From an uncultured Eubacteriales bacterium (GTDB taxonomy: Bacteria; Bacillota; Clostridia; Oscillospirales; CAG-382): a stretch of DNA of 6,289 nt. Where the stretch lies: contig CAKSDR010000066.1 of NCBI GenBank assembly GCA_934446095.1, positions 1 through 6,289 on the forward strand, read 5' to 3'. The notes below the pieces were generated by a model. It saw only the letters and a list, made by a program, of their open reading frames with translations. It made no database searches and was not told the origin of the DNA. Both the position numbers and the translations under genes were made by a program. Shown here in pieces: positions 1 through 5,382 of the stretch (positions are counted from its first letter, which is position 1; each line of letters starts with the position of its first letter).

Positions 1-159
1 GCCACTCTCGGCTATGAGCGTGTGTATGATACCGAAACAAATGAGATCTACAAAGCGACAAACGGCTTTACCGATGTTTACGACGGCAAGCGGTATCAGC
101 CTGTGACCGACGACAATATGTATGCCGAGCCCATCAGCGGCTATATTGAAAAGCAATAA
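1..159 (+). CDS. C-terminal fragment of an unidentified protein (5' end outside window)
   Basis: Frame 1 is open from the window edge to a TAA at 157-159 and gives 52 residues beginning ATLGYERVYD and ending ISGYIEKQ. The fragment is rich in Tyr, Asp, Thr and Gly (for example NGFTDVYDGKRY). It has no membrane segment and no catalytic motif I recognise. This composition would suit the tail of an exported or surface protein, but that is only an impression, and the N-terminus that would show a signal peptide is missing. The stretch is about 48% GC against about 38% for the next gene, and its codons are more GC-ending (CTC, GGC, GAG, ATC, CAG). With so few codons this is suggestive only. No terminator separates it from the gene at 201, 41 bp downstream, so the two may share a transcript. 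Confidence 0.6.
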   Translation, partial: ATLGYERVYDTETNEIYKATNGFTDVYDGKRYQPVTDDNMYAEPISGYIEKQ

Positions 160-200
160 AAAAACATGCAAACCCGATAAAGCGGAGGTGACATTATTCT

Positions 201-554
201 ATGAAAAATGCTTTTAAAACATTATTTCATGAGAATTTTCCGCATTCTATCACCTGCACGCTGCCTTATGGCAGACAATATGTGATTATCGCCGCTTATG
301 AAGTTTTGGACAAATATGGCGCAGAACACAAGAAAAAAGACGCATCAACCATATTGTCAGAGATTTCAGTTTACGGAAATACAAGTTTATTTTTAATTGC
401 TGCAAACGAATGCGGCTCAGGCACACAATTAACTGTAACCATGCTAAAAGCGAAAGAAAGCCTTTCAGAAAATGGTATACGCCGGGCATTAAGCGCCGTG
501 TCAGACGGAATTTCTCAGTATCTTGAAAATGAACTCGGAACAAATAATTTGTAA
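201..554 (+). CDS. Hypothetical protein, 117 residues
   Basis: This is a complete frame from ATG to TAA. A Shine-Dalgarno match, GGAGG, lies at 184-188, giving a rather long 12-nt gap to the ATG; no better in-frame start is visible. The product has no signal peptide and no convincing transmembrane helix, so it is probably a small cytoplasmic protein. The pattern suggests a mixed alpha/beta fold: beta-like stretches around residues 26-33 (QYVIIAAY), 53-67 (ISVYGNTSLFLIAAN) and 72-81 (SGTQLTVTML), then an amphipathic C-terminal helix (about 86-112). The size and the layout of a beta core, a SGGS/SGTQ-like turn and a terminal helix faintly recall small Firmicutes families such as DUF6054, but this is a guess from memory. 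It follows the partial gene by 41 bp and precedes the terminator at 618-646, so it is probably the last gene of its unit. I do not know its function. Confidence 0.7.
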   Translation: MKNAFKTLFHENFPHSITCTLPYGRQYVIIAAYEVLDKYGAEHKKKDASTILSEISVYGNTSLFLIAANECGSGTQLTVTMLKAKESLSENGIRRALSAVSDGISQYLENELGTNNL

Positions 555-555
555 G

Positions 556-590
556 AAACTAAAAATACCCTGCCCATAAACTAAAAATAC
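556..590. repeat. 13-bp direct repeat, two copies
   Basis: AAACTAAAAATAC occurs at 556-568 and again at 578-590, a period of 22 nt, just after the stop codon of the hypothetical gene. The sequence following each copy is only loosely similar. It may be a small tandem duplication or two copies of a short recognition site. The motif is AT-rich, so chance is possible. Confidence 0.5.
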
Positions 591-617
591 ACGCCTGTAT
601 TATAAGAACAGCAAAAA

Positions 618-646
618 TAACCGGAAGGTTTTATACCTTCCGGTTA
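618..646. terminator. Bidirectional rho-independent terminator between convergent units
   Basis: TAACCGGAAGG (618-628) pairs with CCTTCCGGTTA (636-646). With the extra T629-A635 pair this makes a 12-bp stem and a five-base loop. Reading rightward it is followed by AAATATTTTT. Reading leftward it is followed by a run of five T (complement of 613-617). It therefore suits both the plus-strand hypothetical gene ending at 554 and the minus-strand ATPase gene ending at 680. Confidence 0.85.
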
Positions 647-679
647 AATATTTTTGCGTGATTTTTTTAAAATTTGTTT

Positions 680-2650
680 TCAGTCTTTCAAAATTCTCAA
701 TGAATTCAATATTGTAATAATGCAGGTCCCGACATCGGCAAATACCGCTGCCCACATACTTGAAACACCAAATACGCCGAGTGCCATTATTATAAATTTC
801 ACCGCAAGAATAAACGTTATATTTTCGTAAACAATTTTTCTTGTTTTGCGTGAAATTTTAATTGCCGCGGAAATTTTCGATATCTCATCGGTCATAAGCA
901 CAATATCAGCCGCCTGAGAAGCAGCGTCGCTTCCCATTCCTCCCATGGCAATTCCGACATCTGCCATCGCAAGGACCGGGGCATCGTTTATTCCGTCGCC
1001 GGCAAAAATCACATGTCCGGATTTGCAGTTTTTCTTTATTTCTTCAAACGCCAAAACCTTTTCGTCCGGTAAAAGATGCGCTTTGAAATCATCCGCTCCC
1101 ACCTTTTCACATACGGTTTTCGCCTGAATCTCGTTATCTCCCGTAAGAATCGTTACTTTCTTTACTCCGCATTTGTGAAGTTCGCTTATACCTTTTGCGC
1201 TGTCAGGCTTAATTTCATCTCCGATTATAACGGCTCCTATATATTCGCCGTCATATGCAACATACACTTTTGTGCCGAAATCTCCCGGTTCTTCAGCATC
1301 AACTCCATACTTTTCCATAAGTTTTCTGTTGCCGCATAAAAGTTTTTTTCCGTCATACATACACTCGGTTCCATATCCTGCCTCTTCGATAAAATCAGAC
1401 GCCGAATTTATGTCATCGTCATTTGTCATACTCCCGTATTTTTCAAGAATCGACTTTGCTATCGGATGATTTGAAAAATGTTCGCCTATGCAGGCATATT
1501 TTGCAAGTTCTTCCTTTGTATGTCCTTCGTTTACAATTTCATTATGAACGTCAAACTTTCCTTTTGTAAGTGTTCCGGTCTTGTCAAAAACAGCCCTCTC
1601 CACATTGCTTAAAATATCTATATAGTTGCTTCCTTTTATGAGTATTCCCTTTGACGAAGCGGCGCCTATTCCGCCGAAATATGCAACGGGAACCGATATC
1701 ACAAGCGCGCAAGGACATGATATTACAAGGAAAGTAAGTCCGGTATAAATCCACTGTTTTAAACTTCCGCCGAAAATCGGAGGCACAAAACCTATAATAA
1801 GCGCAAGACCGCAGACAATCGGGGTATAATATCTTGAAAACTTTGTTACAAAATTCTGCGTCTTTGATTTCTTTTCGGATGCCTCTTCAACAAGGGACAG
1901 AATTTTTGCAACCATTGAATCGGTATATTCCTTTTTAACAAGCACTTCTATGCTTGCATTCAAAACTATGCTTCCGGACAAGATTTCGTCTTTTTCGCCT
2001 TTTTCGACAGGTGCGGACTCTCCTGTAAGCGCAGACATGTCGGCAAAGCATTTTCCTTTTATAATCTCGCCGTCAAGCGCAACCTTTTCTCCGGGTCTTA
2101 CTATCATTACATCTCCCGGCTTTACGTCCTCAGGCGAAATTACAACTTCTTTTCCGTCTTTTAAAACTACCGCATGCTCCGCTTTTATATTCATAAGCGA
2201 CGTTATCTTCCTTCTCGATTTGCTTTCCGCCGCGTCCTGAAGCATTTCTCCTATTCTGTACAATGCCATAACCGCCGTACCCTCGGAATATTTTCCTATA
2301 AGCACAGCGCCGAGAGAAGCTATACTCATAAGAAATATTTCATCGAATATTTCGCCTTTCAGTATATTCTTTGCAGCTCCGTACAAAATATCATATCCTA
2401 CGGCAATGTATGCCCCTATAAACAAAATCGCCTTTATGGTTTCGTTTCCTACAAAAAGTCCTGCCAAAAACAAAACTGCGCAGACTGCGAGTTTTATAAT
2501 CTCTGCATGCGTGCTTTCGTGTGTGCCGCATTCATCATGACAGTGATGCGAGCATGAACACCCTTCATGTTCGTGTGTATGTGTATGCTCATGTGCATGC
2601 TCGTGTGTATGCTCTTCTGCATGCTTGCATAAATGCTCATGTTTTCCCAT
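680..2650 (-). CDS. Heavy-metal (Zn/Cd/Pb-type) P1B ATPase with His-rich N-terminus
   Basis: This 656-residue inner-membrane pump couples ATP hydrolysis to export of soft divalent metal. Landmarks in order are the actuator loop TGES (209-212), the transmembrane metal site SCPC (311-314), the phosphorylated Asp356 in DKTGTLT, the P1B-specific HP (395-396), TGDN (503-506) and GDGINDAP (551-558). Lys618 in TM7 and Asp639 in TM8 (FADVGT) match the Zn/Cd/Pb subgroup (ZntA/CadA) rather than copper pumps. Eight membrane segments are apparent: four between about 51 and 138, two at about 277-324, and two at about 611-650. Residues 1-48 carry 16 His and 5 Cys and replace the usual HMA domain; no GxTCxxC motif is present. 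The ATG at 2650 follows AGGTAGG (2659-2665) with 8-nt spacing, and this ribosome site overlaps the end of the upstream repressor gene, implying translation from one operon mRNA. Zn, Cd, Pb and Co cannot be told apart by reading. Confidence 0.95.
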   Translation of the reverse strand: MGKHEHLCKHAEEHTHEHAHEHTHTHEHEGCSCSHHCHDECGTHESTHAEIIKLAVCAVLFLAGLFVGNETIKAILFIGAYIAVGYDILYGAAKNILKGEIFDEIFLMSIASLGAVLIGKYSEGTAVMALYRIGEMLQDAAESKSRRKITSLMNIKAEHAVVLKDGKEVVISPEDVKPGDVMIVRPGEKVALDGEIIKGKCFADMSALTGESAPVEKGEKDEILSGSIVLNASIEVLVKKEYTDSMVAKILSLVEEASEKKSKTQNFVTKFSRYYTPIVCGLALIIGFVPPIFGGSLKQWIYTGLTFLVISCPCALVISVPVAYFGGIGAASSKGILIKGSNYIDILSNVERAVFDKTGTLTKGKFDVHNEIVNEGHTKEELAKYACIGEHFSNHPIAKSILEKYGSMTNDDDINSASDFIEEAGYGTECMYDGKKLLCGNRKLMEKYGVDAEEPGDFGTKVYVAYDGEYIGAVIIGDEIKPDSAKGISELHKCGVKKVTILTGDNEIQAKTVCEKVGADDFKAHLLPDEKVLAFEEIKKNCKSGHVIFAGDGINDAPVLAMADVGIAMGGMGSDAASQAADIVLMTDEISKISAAIKISRKTRKIVYENITFILAVKFIIMALGVFGVSSMWAAVFADVGTCIITILNSLRILKD

Positions 2651-2659
2651 ATTTATAAC

Positions 2660-3058
2660 CTACCTTTCGTTAATATGTTCAAGTCCTTTTTCGAGTATAT
2701 CTTTTACGTGACTGTCCGCAAGCGAGTATATTATGTTTTTTCCGCTTTTGCGAAATCTTACAAGCCTTTCCTGACGCAGCGTCTTTAACTGATGCGATAC
2801 TGCGGATTTTGTCATGCCGCAAACTTCTGCTATATCGCATACGCACATGTCGCTGTAGTCAAGCGCAAAAAGTATTTTTATTCGTGTACTGTCTGAAAAA
2901 ACTTTAAAAAAGTCCGACAGGTCGTAAAGCATGTTTTCGCATGGTATTTTGCCCATAACTTCTTCTATAGTGTCGGTATGCTTTTCGCAGCAATTTTCCT
3001 CAATCTCGTGCAGTTCTTCCTCGCTTAGTTGCTTTGAATTTATTTCCTTTTCAGCCAT
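2660..3058 (-). CDS. ArsR/SmtB-family metal-responsive repressor, CadC-like
   Basis: This 132-residue protein is a dimeric winged-helix repressor expected to release DNA when it binds metal. The DNA-binding domain spans about 43-113, with the recognition helix near TKSAVSHQLKTLRQ (83-96). Two metal sites can be read. The first is Cys72 and Cys74 in MCVCDIAE plus N-terminal Cys23/Cys24, corresponding to the Cd/Pb/Bi-sensing alpha3N site of CadC (CadC itself uses Cys7, Cys11, Cys58 and Cys60). The second is Asp115, His117, His128 and Glu131, which reproduces the D-x-H(11)H(3)E spacing of the alpha5 zinc site of CadC/SmtB. Cys40 and Cys80 are extra thiols. The ATG at 3058 has AGAGGA (3067-3072) 8 nt upstream. 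The gene is first in an operon with the metal ATPase (9-bp gap), and its own promoter carries the operator, so autoregulation is expected. The family call is secure; the inducing metal is inferred. Confidence 0.95.
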   Translation of the reverse strand: MAEKEINSKQLSEEELHEIEENCCEKHTDTIEEVMGKIPCENMLYDLSDFFKVFSDSTRIKILFALDYSDMCVCDIAEVCGMTKSAVSHQLKTLRQERLVRFRKSGKNIIYSLADSHVKDILEKGLEHINER

Positions 3059-3080
3059 ATTTTTAATCCTCTGCTTTCAT

Positions 3081-3100
3081 AGTTGAACATATATTCAACT
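3081..3100. promoter_or_regulatory. Predicted ArsR/SmtB-type operator
   Basis: AGTTGAACATATATTCAACT is an inverted repeat with 7-bp perfect arms (AGTTGAA/TTCAACT) around CATATA. It matches the known ArsR/SmtB style of TGAAC-type half-sites about a turn apart around an AT core. It lies between the predicted transcription start (about 3103, minus strand) and the repressor's ribosome site, where bound repressor would block initiation or promoter clearance. Binding is inferred. Confidence 0.85.
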
Positions 3101-3109
3101 GTTGATTAT

Positions 3110-3138
3110 ATTATATTACGCTTTTTTTATTTTGTCAA
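3110..3138 (-). promoter_or_regulatory. Sigma-A promoter of the repressor-ATPase operon
   Basis: On the minus strand a perfect TTGACA (-35, 3138-3133) and a perfect TATAAT (-10, 3115-3110) are separated by 17 nt. The start point is expected near 3103, directly next to the operator at 3081-3100. Such a strong core promoter suits a unit normally held off by its repressor. Confidence 0.9.
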
Positions 3139-3147
3139 TACAAAAAT

Positions 3148-3176
3148 AAAAAAAACACGGAAAAATTTTTCCGTGT
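3148..3176 (-). terminator. Rho-independent terminator of ymdB
   Basis: A self-complementary 22-bp element (3155-3176, arms ACACGGAAAA/TTTTCCGTGT) is followed on the minus strand by eight T (3155-3148), an A and five more T. There is no U-tract on the plus strand, so it acts leftward only. It ends transcription arriving from ymdB before the metal operon's promoter. Confidence 0.85.
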
Positions 3177-3291
3177 CTAAAATTTACATAAACTGGTTAT
3201 TTGCAATCCGGCCGAATAGATTTTAAAAATTCCGGATACTGCCTAAAAAGACGCAAAGATTTTTTAAAATGCCCGGAAGTGTTCCGCAAAG
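3177..3291. other. Untranslated 3' region of ymdB with weak inverted repeats
   Basis: These 115 bp lie between the ymdB stop codon and its terminator. No coding region is supported. Two weak inverted repeats are visible: ATCCGG/CCGGAT (3206-3211 and 3232-3237) and CGGAA/TTCCG (3274-3278 and 3282-3286, 3-base loop). Neither has a good U-tract. I see no recognisable RNA family. Confidence 0.4.
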
Positions 3292-4083
3292 TCAGTGTAT
3301 TTCCGATATTCTTTTTACATCAACTGTCTTTTTGGTATTTATGTCATATGAAAACAAAACCGCATTAAAAATCGTGTTTCCGTCTGCCTCTTCAAAGCGG
3401 CAGGGCATTTTTGTAAGAAACTTATTTATAACAATCTCCTTTTTCACGCCGAGCACAGACTCATACGGACCCGTCATTCCGGCATCGGTTATATACCCTG
3501 TTCCGTTTTCAAATATTTGCTCGTCGGATGTCTGGACATGTGTGTGCGTTCCGAAAACCAAAGATATCTCTCCGTCAAAGAAGTATGCGAAAGCTTTTTT
3601 CTCGCTTGTCGCCTCCGCATGAAAATCAACTATGCTTATATCATACTCTCCCTTTTCTCTTTCAAGAATTTTCTGAGCCGTCCTGAAAGGACAGTCCATA
3701 CTTTCCATATACACAGTACCCAAAAGATTCATTACAAGCACCCGGTATCCGAGCGCTTTATATATGCAATATCCGTTTCCTGCAGTTCCTGCGGGATAAT
3801 TTGCGGGCCTTAACAAATACTCGTTTTTTTCCATGTAGTCATAAATTTCCCTTTTTCTGAAAACATGATTTCCGGTTGTAATAACATCTGCTCCGGATGA
3901 AAAAAGCGTATCGGCGCTAAACTTGTCTATACCGTTTCCGACAGCGCTGTTTTCTCCGTTTACAATGGCAAAATCAACCTTATATCTATCCCTTATACTC
4001 CAAAGTTTGCTCTTTATAAAATCAGTCCCGTTTTCTCCGACGACATCTCCGACGCACAATATATTAAAGATTCCTTTTTCCAC
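3292..4083 (-). CDS. ymdB: YmdB-family metallophosphoesterase (2',3'-cyclic nucleotide phosphodiesterase)
   Basis: A cytoplasmic calcineurin-like phosphoesterase of the YmdB family. In Bacillus subtilis the enzyme cleaves cyclic nucleotide monophosphates and affects biofilm and motility gene expression. From the GTG at 4083 the product has 263 residues, against 264 in B. subtilis. Expected metal and active-site residues are all present: Asp13 (VGDVVG), Glu44-Asn45 (NGEN), Asn72-His73 (TGNH), His155 (DFHAEATSE), and His180 and His182 (GTHTHVQT). These sit five residues after my recalled B. subtilis positions. The reading frame also extends to a GTG at 4122 (276 residues). I reject that start because a promoter -10 box (4118-4113) lies inside the extension, so the transcript would begin downstream of it. 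GGTGAG (4094-4089) is a plausible ribosome site 5-6 nt before GTG 4083. GTG 4092 remains an alternative. The gene is divergent from tmcAL and ends at the hairpin 3155-3176. Confidence 0.93.
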   Translation of the reverse strand: MEKGIFNILCVGDVVGENGTDFIKSKLWSIRDRYKVDFAIVNGENSAVGNGIDKFSADTLFSSGADVITTGNHVFRKREIYDYMEKNEYLLRPANYPAGTAGNGYCIYKALGYRVLVMNLLGTVYMESMDCPFRTAQKILEREKGEYDISIVDFHAEATSEKKAFAYFFDGEISLVFGTHTHVQTSDEQIFENGTGYITDAGMTGPYESVLGVKKEIVINKFLTKMPCRFEEADGNTIFNAVLFSYDINTKKTVDVKRISEIH

Positions 4084-4112
4084 TTCACTCACCGCTTCTA
4101 TAATTTTTATAT

Positions 4113-4141
4113 ATTTTATCACACATTCGCTTCTTTTTCAA
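4113..4141 (-). promoter_or_regulatory. Predicted ymdB promoter with extended -10
   Basis: On the minus strand TTGAAA (4141-4136) is followed after 17 nt by TAAAAT (4118-4113), preceded by TGA, which forms a TGn extended -10. The start point is expected near 4106, leaving a leader of about 22 nt before GTG 4083. This placement rules out translation from the more upstream GTG at 4122 on this transcript. Confidence 0.7.
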
Positions 4142-4153
4142 TTGTAAAATTCA

Positions 4154-4182
4154 TTGATTTTTGCATGCCGGTATGCTAAAAT
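4154..4182 (+). promoter_or_regulatory. Predicted tmcAL promoter with extended -10 and spacer palindrome
   Basis: TTGATT (4154-4159) and TAAAAT (4177-4182) are 17 nt apart, with TGC before the -10 giving a TGn extension. The start point is expected near 4189. The spacer holds the near-palindrome GCATGCCGGTATGC (4163-4176). The -35 boxes of this promoter and of the divergent ymdB promoter are only 12 bp apart. Confidence 0.7.
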
Positions 4183-4224
4183 TACTAATAACAATATATC
4201 AGTTTATAAAAAGGAGGCGGTTTT

Positions 4225-5349
4225 GTGAAAGGCTGCGCCATAGTCTGCGAATATAATCCGTTTCATAACGGCCACAAATATCAAATTGAAAAAATAAAAA
4301 GCGAAACTAATTCTCCCGTCGTATGTGTTATGAGCGGAAATTTTACTCAAAGAGCCGAGTATGCGGCATTTGACAAAAAATTCCGTGCAAACACTGCGCT
4401 TAAAAACGGAGCAGACATTGTTCTTGAACTGCCGTTTCCCTTTTCATGTGCGTCAGCTGAAATTTTCGCCTTTTCCGCCGTGTATATTATCGAAAACACC
4501 GGTCTTTGCGACAGCATATGTTTCGGTGCCGAAACGCCGGACGCCGAAAAACTTGACAAACTCTCGGACTTTTTGTTGTCACGCGATACAACATGTGAAA
4601 TTTTAAAAATTCAAAAAGACTGCAAAAATCTCAGTTTTGCAAAAATAAGAAGCAGCCTTATAAAACAAAAAATGGGAGAAGAATTTGAAAATATCATTTC
4701 AAAACCCAATAACATACTTGCCCTTGAATATCTCCGTGCGATAAAAAAACTAAACTCAAAAATCCGTCCGCTGCCTATCGGAAGAGTGGGAGCCGGTCAC
4801 AGCGCGAAGCCTTGCGGCAGTTTTTGTTCTTCATCATATTTAAGAGAAAATCCCACGATCGGAAATTTTTCAAAATACACTCCGTCAAGCGGCGATGTTT
4901 TAAAAAATGCCGTTGCAATTGACGAAAGACTTCTTTTTGCGGCATACAGTTCGTTTTTTATAAAAGCAAAACCGGAAGATATGCGAACATGTGCGGAAAT
5001 TCAAAACGGAATGGAATACCGGATAAAAAAAGCATCGCTTGAAAGCGGCACGCTTGCAGATTTTTACGGATATCTTTCGGGAAAACATCTTACAAGCGCA
5101 AAAATACGAAGAGCTGTTCTTTATTCGTTTTTTGATATTAAAACCGGCGCTTTAAAAGAAGTCCCGAAAAGCTGCATGCTTTTGGGCTGCACCGACTCAG
5201 GCGCGCGTCTTTTAAAAGAAACTAAAGATAAGCGCACAATACCGATTCTTTCCAAATACTCAGACATCGAAAAATATCCTTTTGCAAAAGAGCAGTTTTA
5301 TAAAAACGACATTGCCGAAAAGGTATTCCAAAAATTTATTGCAAAGTAA
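4225..5349 (+). CDS. tmcAL: tRNA(Met) cytidine acetate ligase
   Basis: TmcAL (formerly YlbM) activates acetate with ATP to acetyl-AMP and transfers the acetyl group to C34 of elongator tRNA-Met. The resulting ac4C34 favours accurate AUG reading. The N-terminal nucleotidyltransferase fold is clear: EYNPFHNGH with the HxGH nucleotide motif at 14-17, MSGNFTQRAEYA (36-47), ELPFPFSCASAEIFAFSAV (68-86), then PNNILALEYLRAI (161-173) and IGRVGAGHSA (185-194), all diagnostic of the family. The protein has 374 residues, somewhat shorter than the B. subtilis protein (about 415). The difference appears to lie in the C-terminal half, with no sign of a frameshift. The start is GTG, with AAGGAGG (4211-4217) 7 nt upstream, and no in-frame ATG alternative fits the conserved N-terminus. 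It is transcribed from its own extended -10 promoter, divergent from ymdB, and its TAA runs into the terminator stem. The family assignment is secure. Confidence 0.94.
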   Translation: MKGCAIVCEYNPFHNGHKYQIEKIKSETNSPVVCVMSGNFTQRAEYAAFDKKFRANTALKNGADIVLELPFPFSCASAEIFAFSAVYIIENTGLCDSICFGAETPDAEKLDKLSDFLLSRDTTCEILKIQKDCKNLSFAKIRSSLIKQKMGEEFENIISKPNNILALEYLRAIKKLNSKIRPLPIGRVGAGHSAKPCGSFCSSSYLRENPTIGNFSKYTPSSGDVLKNAVAIDERLLFAAYSSFFIKAKPEDMRTCAEIQNGMEYRIKKASLESGTLADFYGYLSGKHLTSAKIRRAVLYSFFDIKTGALKEVPKSCMLLGCTDSGARLLKETKDKRTIPILSKYSDIEKYPFAKEQFYKNDIAEKVFQKFIAK

Positions 5350-5378
5350 AAAGCGAAGACGCATGCGTCTTCGCTTTT
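5349..5378. terminator. Bidirectional terminator, perfect 30-bp palindrome
   Basis: AAAAGCGAAGACGCA (5349-5363) is perfectly complementary to 5364-5378. The stem is flanked by T-rich tracts on both strands (CGCTTTTAT rightward, CGCTTTTTACTTT leftward). It serves the convergent tmcAL and ilvE genes. The last base of the tmcAL stop codon (5347-5349) is already in the palindrome, and the ilvE stop is 4 bp beyond it. Confidence 0.9.
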
Positions 5379-5382
5379 ATCA

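Noticed and set aside
286..543. 85-codon minus-strand frame opposite the 117-residue hypothetical gene
   Set aside because: The plus-strand frame has a GGAGG site, same-strand context and a terminator; the minus frame has none and its Leu/Arg-rich product looks non-coding.
2174..2557. 127-codon open frame on the plus strand
   Set aside because: It is antisense to the N-terminal half of the metal ATPase. The product is rich in Cys, Tyr and Phe with no domain, as expected from the reverse complement of AT-rich coding DNA.
2561..2640. Possible microsatellite or CRISPR-like repeat near the ATPase start
   Set aside because: The repetition is explained by His-Glu/His-Thr codons in an intact reading frame; there are no regular repeats with unique spacers.
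3105..3110. Second TATAAT-like box in the metal operon promoter
   Set aside because: It would need a 22-nt spacer to the TTGACA; the box at 3110-3115 has the ideal 17 nt.
3269..3622. 117-codon open frame on the plus strand starting before the ymdB stop
   Set aside because: It is almost all antisense to conserved ymdB codons, without a promoter or Shine-Dalgarno site; the ATG falls in a weak inverted repeat.
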